The notes: generated by a model not told the origin, from the letters alone. Positions 44,487 to 54,030 are shown, counted from the stretch's first letter. The stretch is DNA of 64,000 nucleotides from Pseudomaricurvus alkylphenolicus (GCF_011683955.1 NZ_JAAQPI010000001.1:868001-932000), one strand, 5' to 3'. Made by a program: numbers and translations.

Positions 44487-47405
44487 ATGCACACACTACC
44501 ATTTCGTAATCGCCTGCTGCCCCTGGCCATTGCGGCCACCTGTACCACCATGGGCCAGTTCTCCGTCGCCGATGAAAAACTGCAGGAACTAGAAGAAATA
44601 ATAGTGACCGGCTCCTATATCAAGGGCGCCGTCACCGATGCACCCTCACCCGTATCCATCATCAATCGCGATGATCTGATGCAACAGGGGGCTCCGTCCA
44701 CGGTCGACATCGTCCAGAGCATGACCTTCTCCAGCGGGACCGAAAACCAGACCAACCAGTTTGCCTCGGGCAATACCGCCGGTACCGCCAATATCAACCT
44801 GCGTGGCCTTGGCTTGAGTCGAACCCTGGTGCTCATGAACGGACGCCGTATGGTGACCGCTGCTGCCCAGGCCAACGACGGGTCGGCTTTTGTGGACATC
44901 AACACCATTCCCGCGCTGGCCATTGAGCGTATCGAGGTGCTGAAAGATGGCGCTGCCGCGATTTTGGGGTCGGACGCGGTGGCGGGTGTGGCCAACTTCA
45001 CCACCCGGGGCGATTTTGAAGGGTTTGAGGTCTCCGGCTCCTACCAGGACATCGACGGCAGCGATGGCGACTACGACTTCGGCGCCATTTGGGGTGTCGC
45101 GGGCGACAACTGGAACCTGGTTACCTCCCTCGGCTACCGCGAACGCACCGAGTTGCCGAACAGCGAGCGTTTGGATGATGTGCGCCCGCGGGTGGATACC
45201 CTGCCCTCCCAATTGACCGCCACCATCGGCGCTCCCAATGGACTGACCCTGTTCGGCCAGTCCAGTACCGGTAACCCCGCTGCCTTTATTCCGGTGCCTT
45301 TGGCGCTTATGGAAGCCGGCGGTGGCGTCAGCGCGCAAAACGCCGATCTCCTGCGTGCCGCGGGTTTGCCCGGTGGTTTACGTGCCGGCTTTGTCAGAGA
45401 TCCGGAGTGTGAAGCCGCCGGCGGTGTCCTGCAGACCTCCAACCGCTGCGGTTACGACTTTATCAACTTCAGTAACTCCATTGAGGATGAGGAGCACATT
45501 CAGTTCTTCGCCGAGGGCAGCTACGAGTTTGATGAAAACACTCGTTTGTTTGCCGAAGTGCTCTACGCCAACTCTGAAGTACCCAACTGGAAGACCTCTC
45601 CCTCCTACCCACCTCTGCTGGAAGCGGACCCCAACCGCTACCTGCCGGCAGACCATCCCGCCTTGCTGGACTTTGTCGCCAACTACCCGGGAATCACCAC
45701 CGGAGGCATCCCCGCCAACGGCGCTTTTGCACAACCGGCGGATTTTAGCGGTGGCGCCATTTTCGTCGGCCGACCTGTAGCCGTCACCGGCCCGGCAGAA
45801 GTCGGCAGCCGGGAACACACCACCTACCGCTTTCTGGCGGGACTTGAGGGCGAACTCAGCAACGGCGCCAGCTACACTACCTCTTTGACCCACGCCGAGA
45901 ACGTTTTTGAAGGTGCCACGGTGGACAATCTCACCGAACGCTATTCCGCCGCTCTGCGCGGTTTCGGCGGCCCCAACTGTGATGGCGTCACCGCCGGAGC
46001 CAACGGCTGCCAGTACTACAACCCCTTCAGTTCCGCCATACCCGGCACAGAGTTTTACGACCCGGCCCTGGCCAATGACCCCGAACTGCTCAATTGGATG
46101 AAAACGGCCTTGGAGCTGGAAACCACCAGCACGCTCACTGTGTTTGAAGCCGTGGTCAGCAATGAGCTGTTTGACATGGAGGCCGGCGCTGTCACCTACG
46201 CGGTGGGCTTTCAGTACCGCGACGAAGAGATCGCGAACGAGTATAACGATATTGCCAACATCGATCTCAATCCCGGTGGCGTCGATGTGATCGGAAACCC
46301 GACCGGTGCCTTTACCTTCCTGCGTGGCGGCAACAATACCACTGTCGACCAGGATGTTTATGCGGTATTCGGTGAACTGGCCATTCCGGTAGCGTCCAAT
46401 GTGGATCTGCAACTCGCCCTTCGATATGAGGACTACAGCGGCAACATTGGCGAGACCCTGGATCCCAAGGTCGCCATTCGCTGGGATCTCAGCGATCAGG
46501 TCACACTGCGCGGTTCTGCCAGCACCACGTTCCGGGCGCCGTCATTAAACCAGACCACCGGGCACAGTACCGCGTTGGAATTTATCGGTAAGGAGTTGTT
46601 GTTTAAAGCTGTGGACCGTATTGGCAATCCGGATTTGGACGCAGAAACCGCCGATACCTTTAACCTGGGTGTTATCTATCGCCCCACCGATCGCAGCAGC
46701 ATCTCTCTGGATTACTGGCACTTCGACTTCTCCGATCCTATCGTCAGAGAAAGCCCGAACGCGCTGGTTAACGATGTCGCAAATCAAAACGGTGGAGCCA
46801 TCTGTGGCGTCAGCGACAAGATTACTTGCGATGCTGGCGGCGTTACCATCGCGCGAATTGTCACTGAATATGTGAACGGCCCGGACATCACCACCAATGG
46901 TATCGACCTGAGTGCGCAGTACGGCTTCGACGCTTTGGGCGGGCAGTGGGATCTCGGCCTGGATGCCACCTATGTGCGCGAGTATCAGGTGGGTGAATTT
47001 CAGGGCAAGGATGAATTCGACGCAGTGGGCTCGTTAAACGCAGCAACCTTTGTGCGCCCAATGCAGGAGTGGAAGGCCAATTTCTCCGTCAATTATCGTC
47101 GCGATCAACACAATGTTCGGCTGGTGGCCGCTTATATTGATGACTATATCGATAACGCTACCGACGTACTGAACGGAACCTCCTTCGCCGACACCATCTA
47201 CGACAGAAAAGTGGATTCTCACGTTACCTATGATCTCTACTACACACTGTCACTGAACGAAGGTGGCTCCAGCCTCTCAGCATCGGTTATCAATATTGCC
47301 GACGAAGATGCTCCCTACGTGCGCGCGGACTTGCGCTACGACGCTCAAACCCACAATGCCTTTGGCCGCATGATCAAGCTGGGCTTTACCCACAAGTTCC
47401 AGTAG
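44487..47405 (+). CDS. TonB-dependent receptor, large form
   Basis: The 972-residue protein starts at ATG 44487, with AGGA 10 bases upstream, giving a signal peptide (LLPLAIAATCTTMGQFSVA) and a TonB box (ELEEIIVTGSYIKG). The plug shows VDIVQSM, INLRGLGLSRTLVLMNGRR, ERIEVLKDGAAAILGSDAVAG, the style of large receptors for peptides, glycans or complex organics in this group of bacteria. The barrel ends FGRMIKLGFTHKFQ. A UUCG-loop hairpin follows. It diverges from the exported M20 hydrolase, so the pair may handle a shared peptide or amide substrate, by inference. Confidence 0.93.
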   Translation: MHTLPFRNRLLPLAIAATCTTMGQFSVADEKLQELEEIIVTGSYIKGAVTDAPSPVSIINRDDLMQQGAPSTVDIVQSMTFSSGTENQTNQFASGNTAGTANINLRGLGLSRTLVLMNGRRMVTAAAQANDGSAFVDINTIPALAIERIEVLKDGAAAILGSDAVAGVANFTTRGDFEGFEVSGSYQDIDGSDGDYDFGAIWGVAGDNWNLVTSLGYRERTELPNSERLDDVRPRVDTLPSQLTATIGAPNGLTLFGQSSTGNPAAFIPVPLALMEAGGGVSAQNADLLRAAGLPGGLRAGFVRDPECEAAGGVLQTSNRCGYDFINFSNSIEDEEHIQFFAEGSYEFDENTRLFAEVLYANSEVPNWKTSPSYPPLLEADPNRYLPADHPALLDFVANYPGITTGGIPANGAFAQPADFSGGAIFVGRPVAVTGPAEVGSREHTTYRFLAGLEGELSNGASYTTSLTHAENVFEGATVDNLTERYSAALRGFGGPNCDGVTAGANGCQYYNPFSSAIPGTEFYDPALANDPELLNWMKTALELETTSTLTVFEAVVSNELFDMEAGAVTYAVGFQYRDEEIANEYNDIANIDLNPGGVDVIGNPTGAFTFLRGGNNTTVDQDVYAVFGELAIPVASNVDLQLALRYEDYSGNIGETLDPKVAIRWDLSDQVTLRGSASTTFRAPSLNQTTGHSTALEFIGKELLFKAVDRIGNPDLDAETADTFNLGVIYRPTDRSSISLDYWHFDFSDPIVRESPNALVNDVANQNGGAICGVSDKITCDAGGVTIARIVTEYVNGPDITTNGIDLSAQYGFDALGGQWDLGLDATYVREYQVGEFQGKDEFDAVGSLNAATFVRPMQEWKANFSVNYRRDQHNVRLVAAYIDDYIDNATDVLNGTSFADTIYDRKVDSHVTYDLYYTLSLNEGGSSLSASVINIADEDAPYVRADLRYDAQTHNAFGRMIKLGFTHKFQ

Positions 47406-47441
47406 CTCTCGAAAACTCTCTCAGGTGCGAATTGAGTGGTG

Positions 47442-47469
47442 CCGCTATCTTCGGATAGCGGTTTCTATT
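47442..47469 (+). terminator. UUCG-loop hairpin terminator after TonB receptor
   Basis: CCGCTATC, loop TTCG and GATAGCGG make a perfect 8-bp stem with a very stable tetraloop, followed by TTTCTATTT. It lies 37 bases past the receptor stop and between convergent genes, so it may act in both directions; the T-tract is imperfect. Confidence 0.75.
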
Positions 47470-47482
47470 TACTTGGATGTAT

Positions 47483-48370
47483 TTAGGAAAAACTAACCGG
47501 CTCTTCATCCAATACATGTGCAAGCAACGGGCTTTGCTGTGCACGTTCGAACGCGGCATCAATCGCCTTAAAGCGATTTTCTACCACCGAGCGATAATTC
47601 GGGTGAGTGAAAATATACAACTCTTTTTGCTGAAGTGCTTCCACCACTCGCTCACCGACAATCTCCACATCCAGCCCGTTGTTAATCACCTGCTGCATAT
47701 GATCTGCCATTGCCGACAGCTCTGCTGATGCATTTGGATCAGCCTCACCATTTTTATATTCATCCTGCTTGTTACGATAGGAGTGATTGATACGGGTTTT
47801 AACAAACGCCGGGCACAAAACCGACACATGAATGTTGTGAGGCTTTAACTCCACAGACCAACTTTCAGACATTCCCACCACCGCCACCTTAGTTGCAGTG
47901 TAAGCACCAGCAAACGGAACCCCCATCATACCTGCCATGGAGGCAACGTTAATCAGCCAGCCGCCCTCACCGTGTTGTTTCATCAGCGGCACCAGCGTTT
48001 GTGCGCCGTAGATAACCCCCATCAGATTCACATCCAATACCCACTGCCAGTCTTTGGCATCGGTCTGTTCAATCGCACCTGGCGTTCCGCCCACGCCGGC
48101 GTTATTGACCAGCAAGTGAACCTTGCCAAACGCCTCAATCGCTCTATCGGCCAGCACCTGCCAATCCGCTGGGCGGCTAACGTCCATAGTCACGGTAATA
48201 ACATCAAATCCCTGTGCGCTAAGCGTTTGTTGAGCAGTCTCAAGCTGTTGCGCGTCGATATCGCCCAATACCAGTCTCATGCCCTGCTTACCCAGAGATT
48301 GGGCAATACTCAAACCGATGCCTTCAGCGCCACCTGAAATGACGGCCGTTTTTCCTGCAAATTCGCTCAT
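47483..48370 (-). CDS. Short-chain dehydrogenase/reductase (SDR)
   Basis: The 295-residue protein is a classical SDR: ISGGAEGIGLSIA (GGxxxGIG cofactor loop, residues 12-19), GDIDAQQ after strand 2, LVNNAGVGG, INVASMAGMMGV with the catalytic Ser, and GAYTATKVAVVGM with the YxxxK pair. An acidic residue at the end of strand 2 suggests NAD(H) preference. The C-terminal tail is about 40 residues longer than the minimal SDR. The substrate is unknown. It converges on the large receptor gene. Confidence 0.9.
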   Translation of the reverse strand: MSEFAGKTAVISGGAEGIGLSIAQSLGKQGMRLVLGDIDAQQLETAQQTLSAQGFDVITVTMDVSRPADWQVLADRAIEAFGKVHLLVNNAGVGGTPGAIEQTDAKDWQWVLDVNLMGVIYGAQTLVPLMKQHGEGGWLINVASMAGMMGVPFAGAYTATKVAVVGMSESWSVELKPHNIHVSVLCPAFVKTRINHSYRNKQDEYKNGEADPNASAELSAMADHMQQVINNGLDVEIVGERVVEALQQKELYIFTHPNYRSVVENRFKAIDAAFERAQQSPLLAHVLDEEPVSFS

Positions 48371-48656
48371 TTTCTAAACCCTTTCCATCCAGTACTTCTT
48401 ATCGTTTGACGAAGCACTGTAGCGAATTTGCCCCTCGGCGGCATAGAGAAAATAGGTAGAAACCCTATGACTGGCTGTTCTCTCTCAGGAGATGGCAGAT
48501 ATGTCTTATCGCCATCACAGAGAGTGATTTCGCACTATTTCGAATAAAAATAGATGGTTATCAACGCACTTGTCGCTCTGACCAGATGATTCATGAGTGC
48601 TTGATTCTTATCCAGGCTATTGAAAAGCATAGAGTGTGCTTTTTCGATTTTCCGGC

Positions 48657-49271
48657 TTAATACAGCCTATCTTTATAGCTTTCACTTAAAGAAGATTCGA
48701 TCACTGAATCTTCGACGGCAAGAGCATTGGCAAGCTGTTTGACCATCAGCGCTGCTGCATCTTCTCCCCAGAATTCCGGTTGCCACAGTTTGGAGCGAAT
48801 CAGTGCTTTGCCGCAGTGAAAGAAAACTTCTTCCACGTCTACAATCGTGCATAACAACGCCGGTTTGCCATTTGCGGACAATTGCTCAAGCAGCTCCGGG
48901 TCTTTTGAAAGCCTCGCCTTTCCGTTTACGCGAAAAGTTTCCTTGGTGCCGGGAACCACAAAGATGACGCCAACGTGGTCATTTTCGAGCATGTTCAGAA
49001 ATCCAAGCGCAAGATGGTTACCGGGCCTTTCAGGAATCACCAGCGTTGTTTCATCGAGCACCTTCACAAACCCGGGAGCATCGCCCTTTGGCGAGACGTC
49101 CTGACGGCCCTTGGCATCGGAGGTTCCCAAAAAAATCAGCGGTGATTTGCTCACAAAGTCGATGCAGTTATCGTCAAGCGTCGTCTGGAGCTTGTTGGAG
49201 ATCATCGGGTTGGGTTCAGAGATAACCTCCCGAAGTTGTTTAACGGTGTGAATGCGATGTTCTTCCTTCAT
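48657..49271 (-). CDS. PPOX-type (pyridoxamine-phosphate-oxidase-like) flavoprotein, MSMEG_1061-like
   Basis: The 204-residue protein is an FMN-binding split barrel: FVSKSPLIFLGTSDAKGRQDVSPKGDAPGFVKVLDETTLVIPERPGNH contains the typical FMN-phosphate region, followed by NDHVGVIFVVPGTKETFRVNGKA. The ending FFHCGKALIRSKLWQPE fits the MSMEG_1061-type subgroup. Members reduce or bind flavin-linked substrates and many are uncharacterised. AAGGA precedes two adjacent ATGs; 49271 gives the better 7-base spacing. About 290 bp before the next gene holds nothing clear. Confidence 0.85.
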   Translation of the reverse strand: MKEEHRIHTVKQLREVISEPNPMISNKLQTTLDDNCIDFVSKSPLIFLGTSDAKGRQDVSPKGDAPGFVKVLDETTLVIPERPGNHLALGFLNMLENDHVGVIFVVPGTKETFRVNGKARLSKDPELLEQLSANGKPALLCTIVDVEEVFFHCGKALIRSKLWQPEFWGEDAAALMVKQLANALAVEDSVIESSLSESYKDRLY

Positions 49272-49504
49272 CATGAATTCCTTCAAAGTGAATATTTGCC
49301 ACCAAATAAAAGTGAAAACTGCCAACTCGTCGACAGTTATAATAAATGGTTCTTCAGTTGTGAAGTCAACTCCAAGTACCCTTCGCCAGATCCATCAGGC
49401 TTAAGTGTCTTTCCAAACTGGCTCTGATGCTGTCACCGGCATTTCTTAAGCTGGGCAGCCCCTATTTCTCTTGGTCAAGAGCCCCTTCTCATTCGCTGAC
49501 AAAG

Positions 49505-49927
49505 TCATTCACCAGGAGGAGTCTCCATTACATTAAACACCCCACTGGCGTGGGCAATCCGCTTACCCTCGACAAAAAAATAGCAATTGGCAAACGCCAT
49601 ACGCTTTCCCACTTTCTGCACATCGGTGTGAATCTCAATCCAGTCGCCGAGCTTGGCCGCGCCTGCATAGTCCACCGTCAGGCTGGCAGTCACCATAGGC
49701 ACCGGCTCTGCACCGGAAAAAGCTGCGTTGTAGCCCAGAGCAACATCGGCCAGACTGCTGAACACACCGCCGTGAACCAGATTTCTCGCATTGCAGTGTT
49801 TTTCCTCCGCCCTCAGGCCAATCACCAGACCGGACTCTCGCTGTTGGTTGTAGATGGGGCCGATGAGTTCCAAATAGGGGCTGCTTCGAAAAATGGGGCC
49901 AAATCCCCCAGGTATATCGCTTATCAC
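49505..49927 (-). CDS. PaaI-family hot-dog thioesterase
   Basis: The 140-residue protein has the hot-dog thioesterase signature EEKHCNARNLVHGGVFSSLADVALGYNAA, with the HGGV-x-A-x-x-D-x-x-x-G pattern carrying the active-site Asp/Glu position, and LTVDYAGAAKLGDWIEIH. It hydrolyses acyl- or aryl-CoA thioesters. It begins at GTG 49927 with AAGGAG 5 bases upstream. It lies 44 bp after the DUF998 gene on the same strand and may share its transcript. Confidence 0.88.
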   Translation of the reverse strand: MISDIPGGFGPIFRSSPYLELIGPIYNQQRESGLVIGLRAEEKHCNARNLVHGGVFSSLADVALGYNAAFSGAEPVPMVTASLTVDYAGAAKLGDWIEIHTDVQKVGKRMAFANCYFFVEGKRIAHASGVFNVMETPPGE

Positions 49928-49971
49928 GACTACTCCTTAACGTTTTGGATGATGGTGACAACTTGCCCGAA

Positions 49972-50568
49972 TCATGCCACCACCAGGGACAGACCGGCGA
50001 GCCACAGCAGCTGTGCACCATAGCTCAAACGCTGATGCAGACCGGGATTGCTCTGCTTTTTAAAGGCGCCAGCCAAGGTCGCCGTGAATATCAGCGTGGC
50101 AGCCAGGCAGACCACGGAAAACCCTTTAAATGCCACTGAGAATTCGCTGCTGAATAGACTCAGCACAGGAGCCACTATCAGTGAAAGCAGCATCACCACA
50201 CCCGCTAATCCATGAATTTTACAGGCTCTAGTGGGTGACGGGGTATAAGGATCGGCGTCCATAGGAAAATACCCCGCCACCCAGGTTCCAACGCCGTGAG
50301 TCACAATCAACCAGCCGATCGATGACATCAGCAGAGCATCTGCCTCGCTTGCCAGATAGACACCAAACAGAACGAACAACAGCCCCAGCGGGTAATTATT
50401 GATGATAGGAGAGAAACGCTCTGTCGGGCTGCCAGCCGCTCCCAGCTCGCTGCAGAATTGTCGAGTATGGGAGTAACCCTCGTACTTGGCTCCGGCTACT
50501 GCCACACCAATCACAAGCCAGATCGAAGCGGCCAGCCCCGAATAGGGCCACAGTTCGCTGATCGTCAT
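49972..50568 (-). CDS. DUF998 family membrane protein
   Basis: The 198-residue protein has about six membrane helices and the DUF998 N-terminal motif YSHTRQFCSELGAAGSPTERFSPIINNYPLGLLFVLFG. The role of the family is unknown. AGGAGG lies just before ATG. It is followed by the thioesterase gene and is preceded by the replicon control region. Confidence 0.83.
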   Translation of the reverse strand: MTISELWPYSGLAASIWLVIGVAVAGAKYEGYSHTRQFCSELGAAGSPTERFSPIINNYPLGLLFVLFGVYLASEADALLMSSIGWLIVTHGVGTWVAGYFPMDADPYTPSPTRACKIHGLAGVVMLLSLIVAPVLSLFSSEFSVAFKGFSVVCLAATLIFTATLAGAFKKQSNPGLHQRLSYGAQLLWLAGLSLVVA

Positions 50569-50729
50569 ATTGCCTCCTGCTTGTTTGAATCCTTCTTCGG
50601 CAGCCCCAGGTTATACCCCATTAGGGGCCTCTCGGCTGCACTCTTTGTTGATCAGCTACGATTTCGTTCTGCCATCGCCCCTATTGCTCGAAGTCAGCGG
50701 TTACCGGAAGGTTCGTCACGTGAATGAAA

Positions 50730-50745
50730 TGTTTCACGTTAAACA
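50730..50745. promoter_or_regulatory. Chromosomal-type parS-like site
   Basis: TGTTTCACGTTAAACA differs at one base from the widespread chromosomal parS consensus TGTTTCACGTGAAACA. It may be bound by the host chromosomal ParB or by the ParB encoded here. Confidence 0.5.
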
Positions 50746-50771
50746 CTTCACCCTTGTTGTTTTGTACCCAC

Positions 50772-50780
50772 TTATCCACA
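50772..50780 (+). promoter_or_regulatory. DnaA box
   Basis: TTATCCACA is the exact strong DnaA-box consensus. It lies 24 bases from the first inverted iteron, so DnaA may assist Rep here. A one-mismatch copy (TTGTCCACA) is in the main array at 54230-54238. Confidence 0.6.
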
Positions 50781-50803
50781 GGAGGGTAATCCTTTAGCAA
50801 CCG

Positions 50804-50827
50804 GTGGGAAACTGACGCGCTTTAAAA
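50804..50827 (-). repeat. Inverted iteron copy 1
   Basis: On the minus strand this reads AAAGCGCGTCAGTTTCCCAC, the same unit as the main array at 54141-54412 but in the other orientation and 3.3 kb away. Confidence 0.8.
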
Positions 50828-50903
50828 GAGGCTGAGGAGATTATCGCGGTGTAACTGGTAATACTCATGCGGGTTATGGAGCGAGAACAGCTCAAGAAGC
50901 GTG

Positions 50904-50929
50904 TAGTGGGAAACTGACGCGCTTTATAA
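50904..50929 (-). repeat. Inverted iteron copy 2
   Basis: The unit AAAGCGCGTCAGTTTCCCAC occurs again on the minus strand, with the 20 bases identical to copy 1 about 100 bp away. It is a second Rep-binding candidate outside the main array. Confidence 0.8.
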
Positions 50930-51206
50930 GCAGTGTCATATCTGATGAATTGGCCAAGCGCCACTTGCGTCTGGATTATCACCAAACAAAAGGCCGACTC
51001 GCAGCCGTAGTAGATTCTGCAGAAACGCGAACAACACGCCTTGAGAGGCAGTCTGCCCAAACTCATTGATTGCATTTAATTGGCAAATCAATCTCCGACA
51101 ACATTGCATTTTTGCAATCCAACCTGTTGAGATCAAGACGCCTGTCTCTCTCTAATGCCCCGCCCCGTGGGGTGCTGTCATTTTTTCGGAGCAAAAGGTT
51201 CGAAAA

Positions 51207-51221
51207 TGTTCACTGTGAACA
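51207..51221. promoter_or_regulatory. parS-like palindrome A
   Basis: TGTTCAC-T-GTGAACA is a perfect palindrome around a central base. With the copy at 51516 it shares AAAATGTTCAC, one variable base and GTGAAC, and further matches after it. Two copies close to parB suggest ParB centromere sites. Confidence 0.6.
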
Positions 51222-51515
51222 CTTGCCCGCAGCTTAGTTCGATTAACTGGCTTGGGCCTTCAACCAAAGAAACATTGGAGGTAAGCCGATTGGCTTTATT
51301 CAGATATGGGCCGCAGAGTGGAAGGAAATATGCGAGTAAGTATGAAACGAATACCGAAGACGGCAAAAAACTCTTAATTAGCGACACTTAACCCGGAGAA
51401 GTAGAAGACGCCTGCAAAATTGCAACTTTACATGCGTCTTCGGATTCAAAAATTAATGGAAAAGTTCTTATAAATCATTAGGTTAGTAAAAGATCACCCA
51501 GTTTTCAGGTCAAAA

Positions 51516-51530
51516 TGTTCACCGTGAACT
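51516..51530. promoter_or_regulatory. parS-like palindrome B at the 3' end of parB
   Basis: TGTTCAC-C-GTGAACT overlaps the last codons of parB and repeats the palindrome at 51207, differing at the centre and the last base. Confidence 0.6.
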
Positions 51531-52565
51531 TTCGCCTGAGAACCGTTCTTCCAGAATTCCGACCAACCAGGATTCATCCTGCTCGCTCAACCCGAACAAA
51601 TCCACTTTAAACTGATCCTTCTGGGTACGGTGGCGTGTAATCTTGGCGCGTACACCTTGTTCATCGCGAACTACGTAAGGTTTGCTGGCAAAAACAGGCG
51701 CCTTCTTTTTGGGTTTCTCGATTTCTGTTTGAATGGCCTTTTGAAGATTTAAGAGATTATCGTACTTCGATGCTGCCACAAACGTTTTCAAAGCTTCGGA
51801 TTGCTTGCTGGTCAGCTGCCCTACTTTCGACGCCAATGCCGCACCTGCATTTTGAGTCAGCAGCTGTGGGGAAGTCAGGCTTTCTATCACGTATTGTGGG
51901 ATCTTGGCGATCTGAAGCAGTTTATTGAGTTTCGGCCGGGTCATTCCCAGTTCAGAGGCCAGCACATCTTGGGTTTTGTAATGGTTGTCATCCATCGCGC
52001 AATACCGAGCGGCATCGATCGCTTCTTCCCAGGCGGATAAATCACGGCGGTCGCGGTTTTCGCTGATGGCGATTGCACGTCGATCCCCATCGGGAATATC
52101 GCCAACCCAAGCCCGGAGTTTAAATCCCCCTTCAACGATTTGGTTTAAATGCTCGCACACAAATCGCCTGGTAGTGCCTGCAATCACTTCATAACGAACT
52201 TCACCGTCGATTTTTATACGACGGGCCAGCACTGGGTCACGCTGCTGATCAGTACGAATGGACCGCTCCAGGTTTTGCACCTCCGGGTCATCCAGAGACA
52301 GCAATGTTTGGTTACGTGGGTTGATTGGTGAGGCAAAGGATTGCGTCGGGTCCAGCTCGATGAGATCCATTTTTATCTCGCGCTTGGATACCGGCAATGG
52401 CAGCATCATGGATTGAGGCGTATGAAACTGGGATGCCCGGGTGTTGGAATGCACAACTTGAGCTCCCGCCCGGGGAGCACGCTCTTTGACAGGGGTTTCT
52501 GTTGTGGACTCTTCTCCGCGGGCACGATCCCCCAGCTCCCGGATACTCATTCTTTTTTTGACCAT
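51519..52565 (-). CDS. parB: ParB-family partition protein
   Basis: The 348-residue protein has a basic N-terminal arm (KKRMSIRELGDRARG), a ParB/Srx-like domain with SINPRNQ-like text and the box II motif AGTTRRFVCEHL, then SENRDRRDLSAWEEAIDAARY and a helix-turn-helix (KTQDVLASELGMTRPKLNKLLQIAKIP) near residues 195-225, and a C-terminal dimerisation tail. It binds centromere sites and activates ParA. It starts two bases after the parA stop, so they are one operon. Candidate sites lie at 51207 and 51516. Confidence 0.92.
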   Translation of the reverse strand: MVKKRMSIRELGDRARGEESTTETPVKERAPRAGAQVVHSNTRASQFHTPQSMMLPLPVSKREIKMDLIELDPTQSFASPINPRNQTLLSLDDPEVQNLERSIRTDQQRDPVLARRIKIDGEVRYEVIAGTTRRFVCEHLNQIVEGGFKLRAWVGDIPDGDRRAIAISENRDRRDLSAWEEAIDAARYCAMDDNHYKTQDVLASELGMTRPKLNKLLQIAKIPQYVIESLTSPQLLTQNAGAALASKVGQLTSKQSEALKTFVAASKYDNLLNLQKAIQTEIEKPKKKAPVFASKPYVVRDEQGVRAKITRHRTQKDQFKVDLFGLSEQDESWLVGILEERFSGESSR

Positions 52566-52567
52566 GA

Positions 52568-53791
52568 TTAATAGACTCCCATATCTTCGAGAATGGCCTT
52601 CTTGGAGGGCCAGCGAGGGTAGATCAGGGTTTCGAGGATTTCCTCAAAAGCAGCGGAGTAATTCATAACCGCTTTTTTCAGGGCATCCCTGGGAACATCA
52701 ACATCTTTCGGATTGACTTCAAAAACCGTTCTTTTGACATAATTCAACGTGTGAGTTACCGAATCATGGCGCTTAATGACTGTCTTAAGTCCGGTGTCGG
52801 TAAACGTATGCCGAATATCATTGAGAACAACCTCTGAACCCTTGGTGTGTTTGCCGGGATTGAACTTGGTGGGCAAAAAGGCCAGCTGTGGCAGGTAGGG
52901 GGTAATGTCGAGATTATCCGTAAAGGACACGATGTAGTCCTTCAACATTTCCAGAAAACGCAACGAAGAAGAAAAGTCCGGAACTTCACAGGGAATCGGT
53001 ACGAGAGCAATATCACTGCTCAGGATGAGATTCATGGGCAGAACTCCCAAAGACGGCGTACCATCCGAAATCACAAAATCGTAGTTACGGTCTACATGGC
53101 TCAACACCTGCCCTACTCGCTGGTACATCGCCATAACTTGCTCCGACTCCCCTGCGTGGAGGTATCTCACCAATTCGCTGGTGAGTGTGCTTTCGACCGA
53201 AGCCAGGTCCAAACAGCCGGGAATAATGTCCAGGGTGGGAATACGCGTCTTGTGAATTGCAGTCTCAGAAAAGCGTTCTATCGGAAAATCTGGATCGTTC
53301 AACAAATAAGGACCAATGCCATCTTCGTACCCCACATCGTAGTCAGGCATAAATCCCATAAAGTCACTGATCGTTGCCTGAGGATCCAGATCATTCAGCA
53401 ATACCCGATACCCCTGATTTGCCAAATAGGTAGCGAGATTCCAGGCAATTGCGGTTTTCCAACAACCGCCCTTAAAGTTCGTGACCGAAAGATAAATGGG
53501 GGGTTCTTCCGGTTCCCGCCAGGGAAGCGCGTTGAAATGGTCCATACGTTCAAGCACTTCTTCCAGCACGTATCCCTGGCTGCGGCTCTGGCGATCCGGC
53601 TTGTTTAGCAGCCCACGCTCTTCCGCTTTGTAGACAGTATTAACCGAACTCAGTCCAAGCAACTTGGCAAGCTCTTGACCTTTAAAAACTCTGGGTGGCA
53701 GAGTTTCAATATCTTTGGATATGGTGTCTCGATTCTTTAGGATCGCTGTCCCGCGATCCAGCCAATCATCTATCATTTCGATGGACGTCAT
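52568..53791 (-). CDS. parA: ParA-family partition ATPase with N-terminal DNA-binding domain
   Basis: The 407-residue protein has an N-terminal helix-turn-helix (FKGQELAKLLGLSSVNTVYKAEERGLL), as in type Ia ParA proteins that repress their own promoter, then the ATPase domain: deviant Walker A NFKGGCWKTAIAWNLA near residue 106, LLNDLDPQATISDFMGF (Walker A' with QA) and YDFVISDGTPSLG (Walker B). The Walker A reads KGGCWKT, where many ParAs have KGGVGKT; P1-type ParAs also vary here. Inverted repeats 40-75 bp upstream may be its operator. Confidence 0.92.
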   Translation of the reverse strand: MTSIEMIDDWLDRGTAILKNRDTISKDIETLPPRVFKGQELAKLLGLSSVNTVYKAEERGLLNKPDRQSRSQGYVLEEVLERMDHFNALPWREPEEPPIYLSVTNFKGGCWKTAIAWNLATYLANQGYRVLLNDLDPQATISDFMGFMPDYDVGYEDGIGPYLLNDPDFPIERFSETAIHKTRIPTLDIIPGCLDLASVESTLTSELVRYLHAGESEQVMAMYQRVGQVLSHVDRNYDFVISDGTPSLGVLPMNLILSSDIALVPIPCEVPDFSSSLRFLEMLKDYIVSFTDNLDITPYLPQLAFLPTKFNPGKHTKGSEVVLNDIRHTFTDTGLKTVIKRHDSVTHTLNYVKRTVFEVNPKDVDVPRDALKKAVMNYSAAFEEILETLIYPRWPSKKAILEDMGVY

Positions 53792-53829
53792 GAATTCCCC
53801 CCAAGGCTGACTATTCGATGTCTAAACAG

Positions 53830-53867
53830 GTTTTTGTTTGAAAAACAGTAATCTTGTAGTAACAAGA
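53830..53867. promoter_or_regulatory. Inverted repeats upstream of parA (possible ParA operator)
   Basis: Two palindromes lie side by side: GTTTTT-gtttg-AAAAAC (53830-53846) and TCTTGT-AGTA-ACAAGA (53852-53867), 39-76 bases before the parA start. Type Ia ParA proteins bind such repeats to control their own operon. Confidence 0.45.
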
Positions 53868-54030
53868 ATATTTTCACATTCTAGCTGATTTCGCTAAAAA
53901 AAGTGTGACATTGAAGAAATTTGTTTGGCTTCTCTGAACTGAGAGTTTTTGAGATTCTTAATCGCCTAAAGCGCGTTGTTTTCTACCACTTTGAACCGAT
54001 ATTAACATCGGCAAGCTCTGCCAGACGGTA

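Larger units (their letters stand above)
50569..51518. other. Non-coding control region next to parB (iterons, DnaA box, parS-like sites)
   Basis: This 950-bp stretch holds no supported gene. It contains a consensus DnaA box, two iterons in the orientation opposite to the main array, and parS-like palindromes. It borders parB on one side and the DUF998 gene on the other, so it marks one edge of the replication and partition block. Confidence 0.6.

Noticed and set aside
51155-51391. Plus-strand 78-codon open frame in the control region
   Set aside because: It contains the parS-like palindrome, has no ribosome site and no protein-like pattern.
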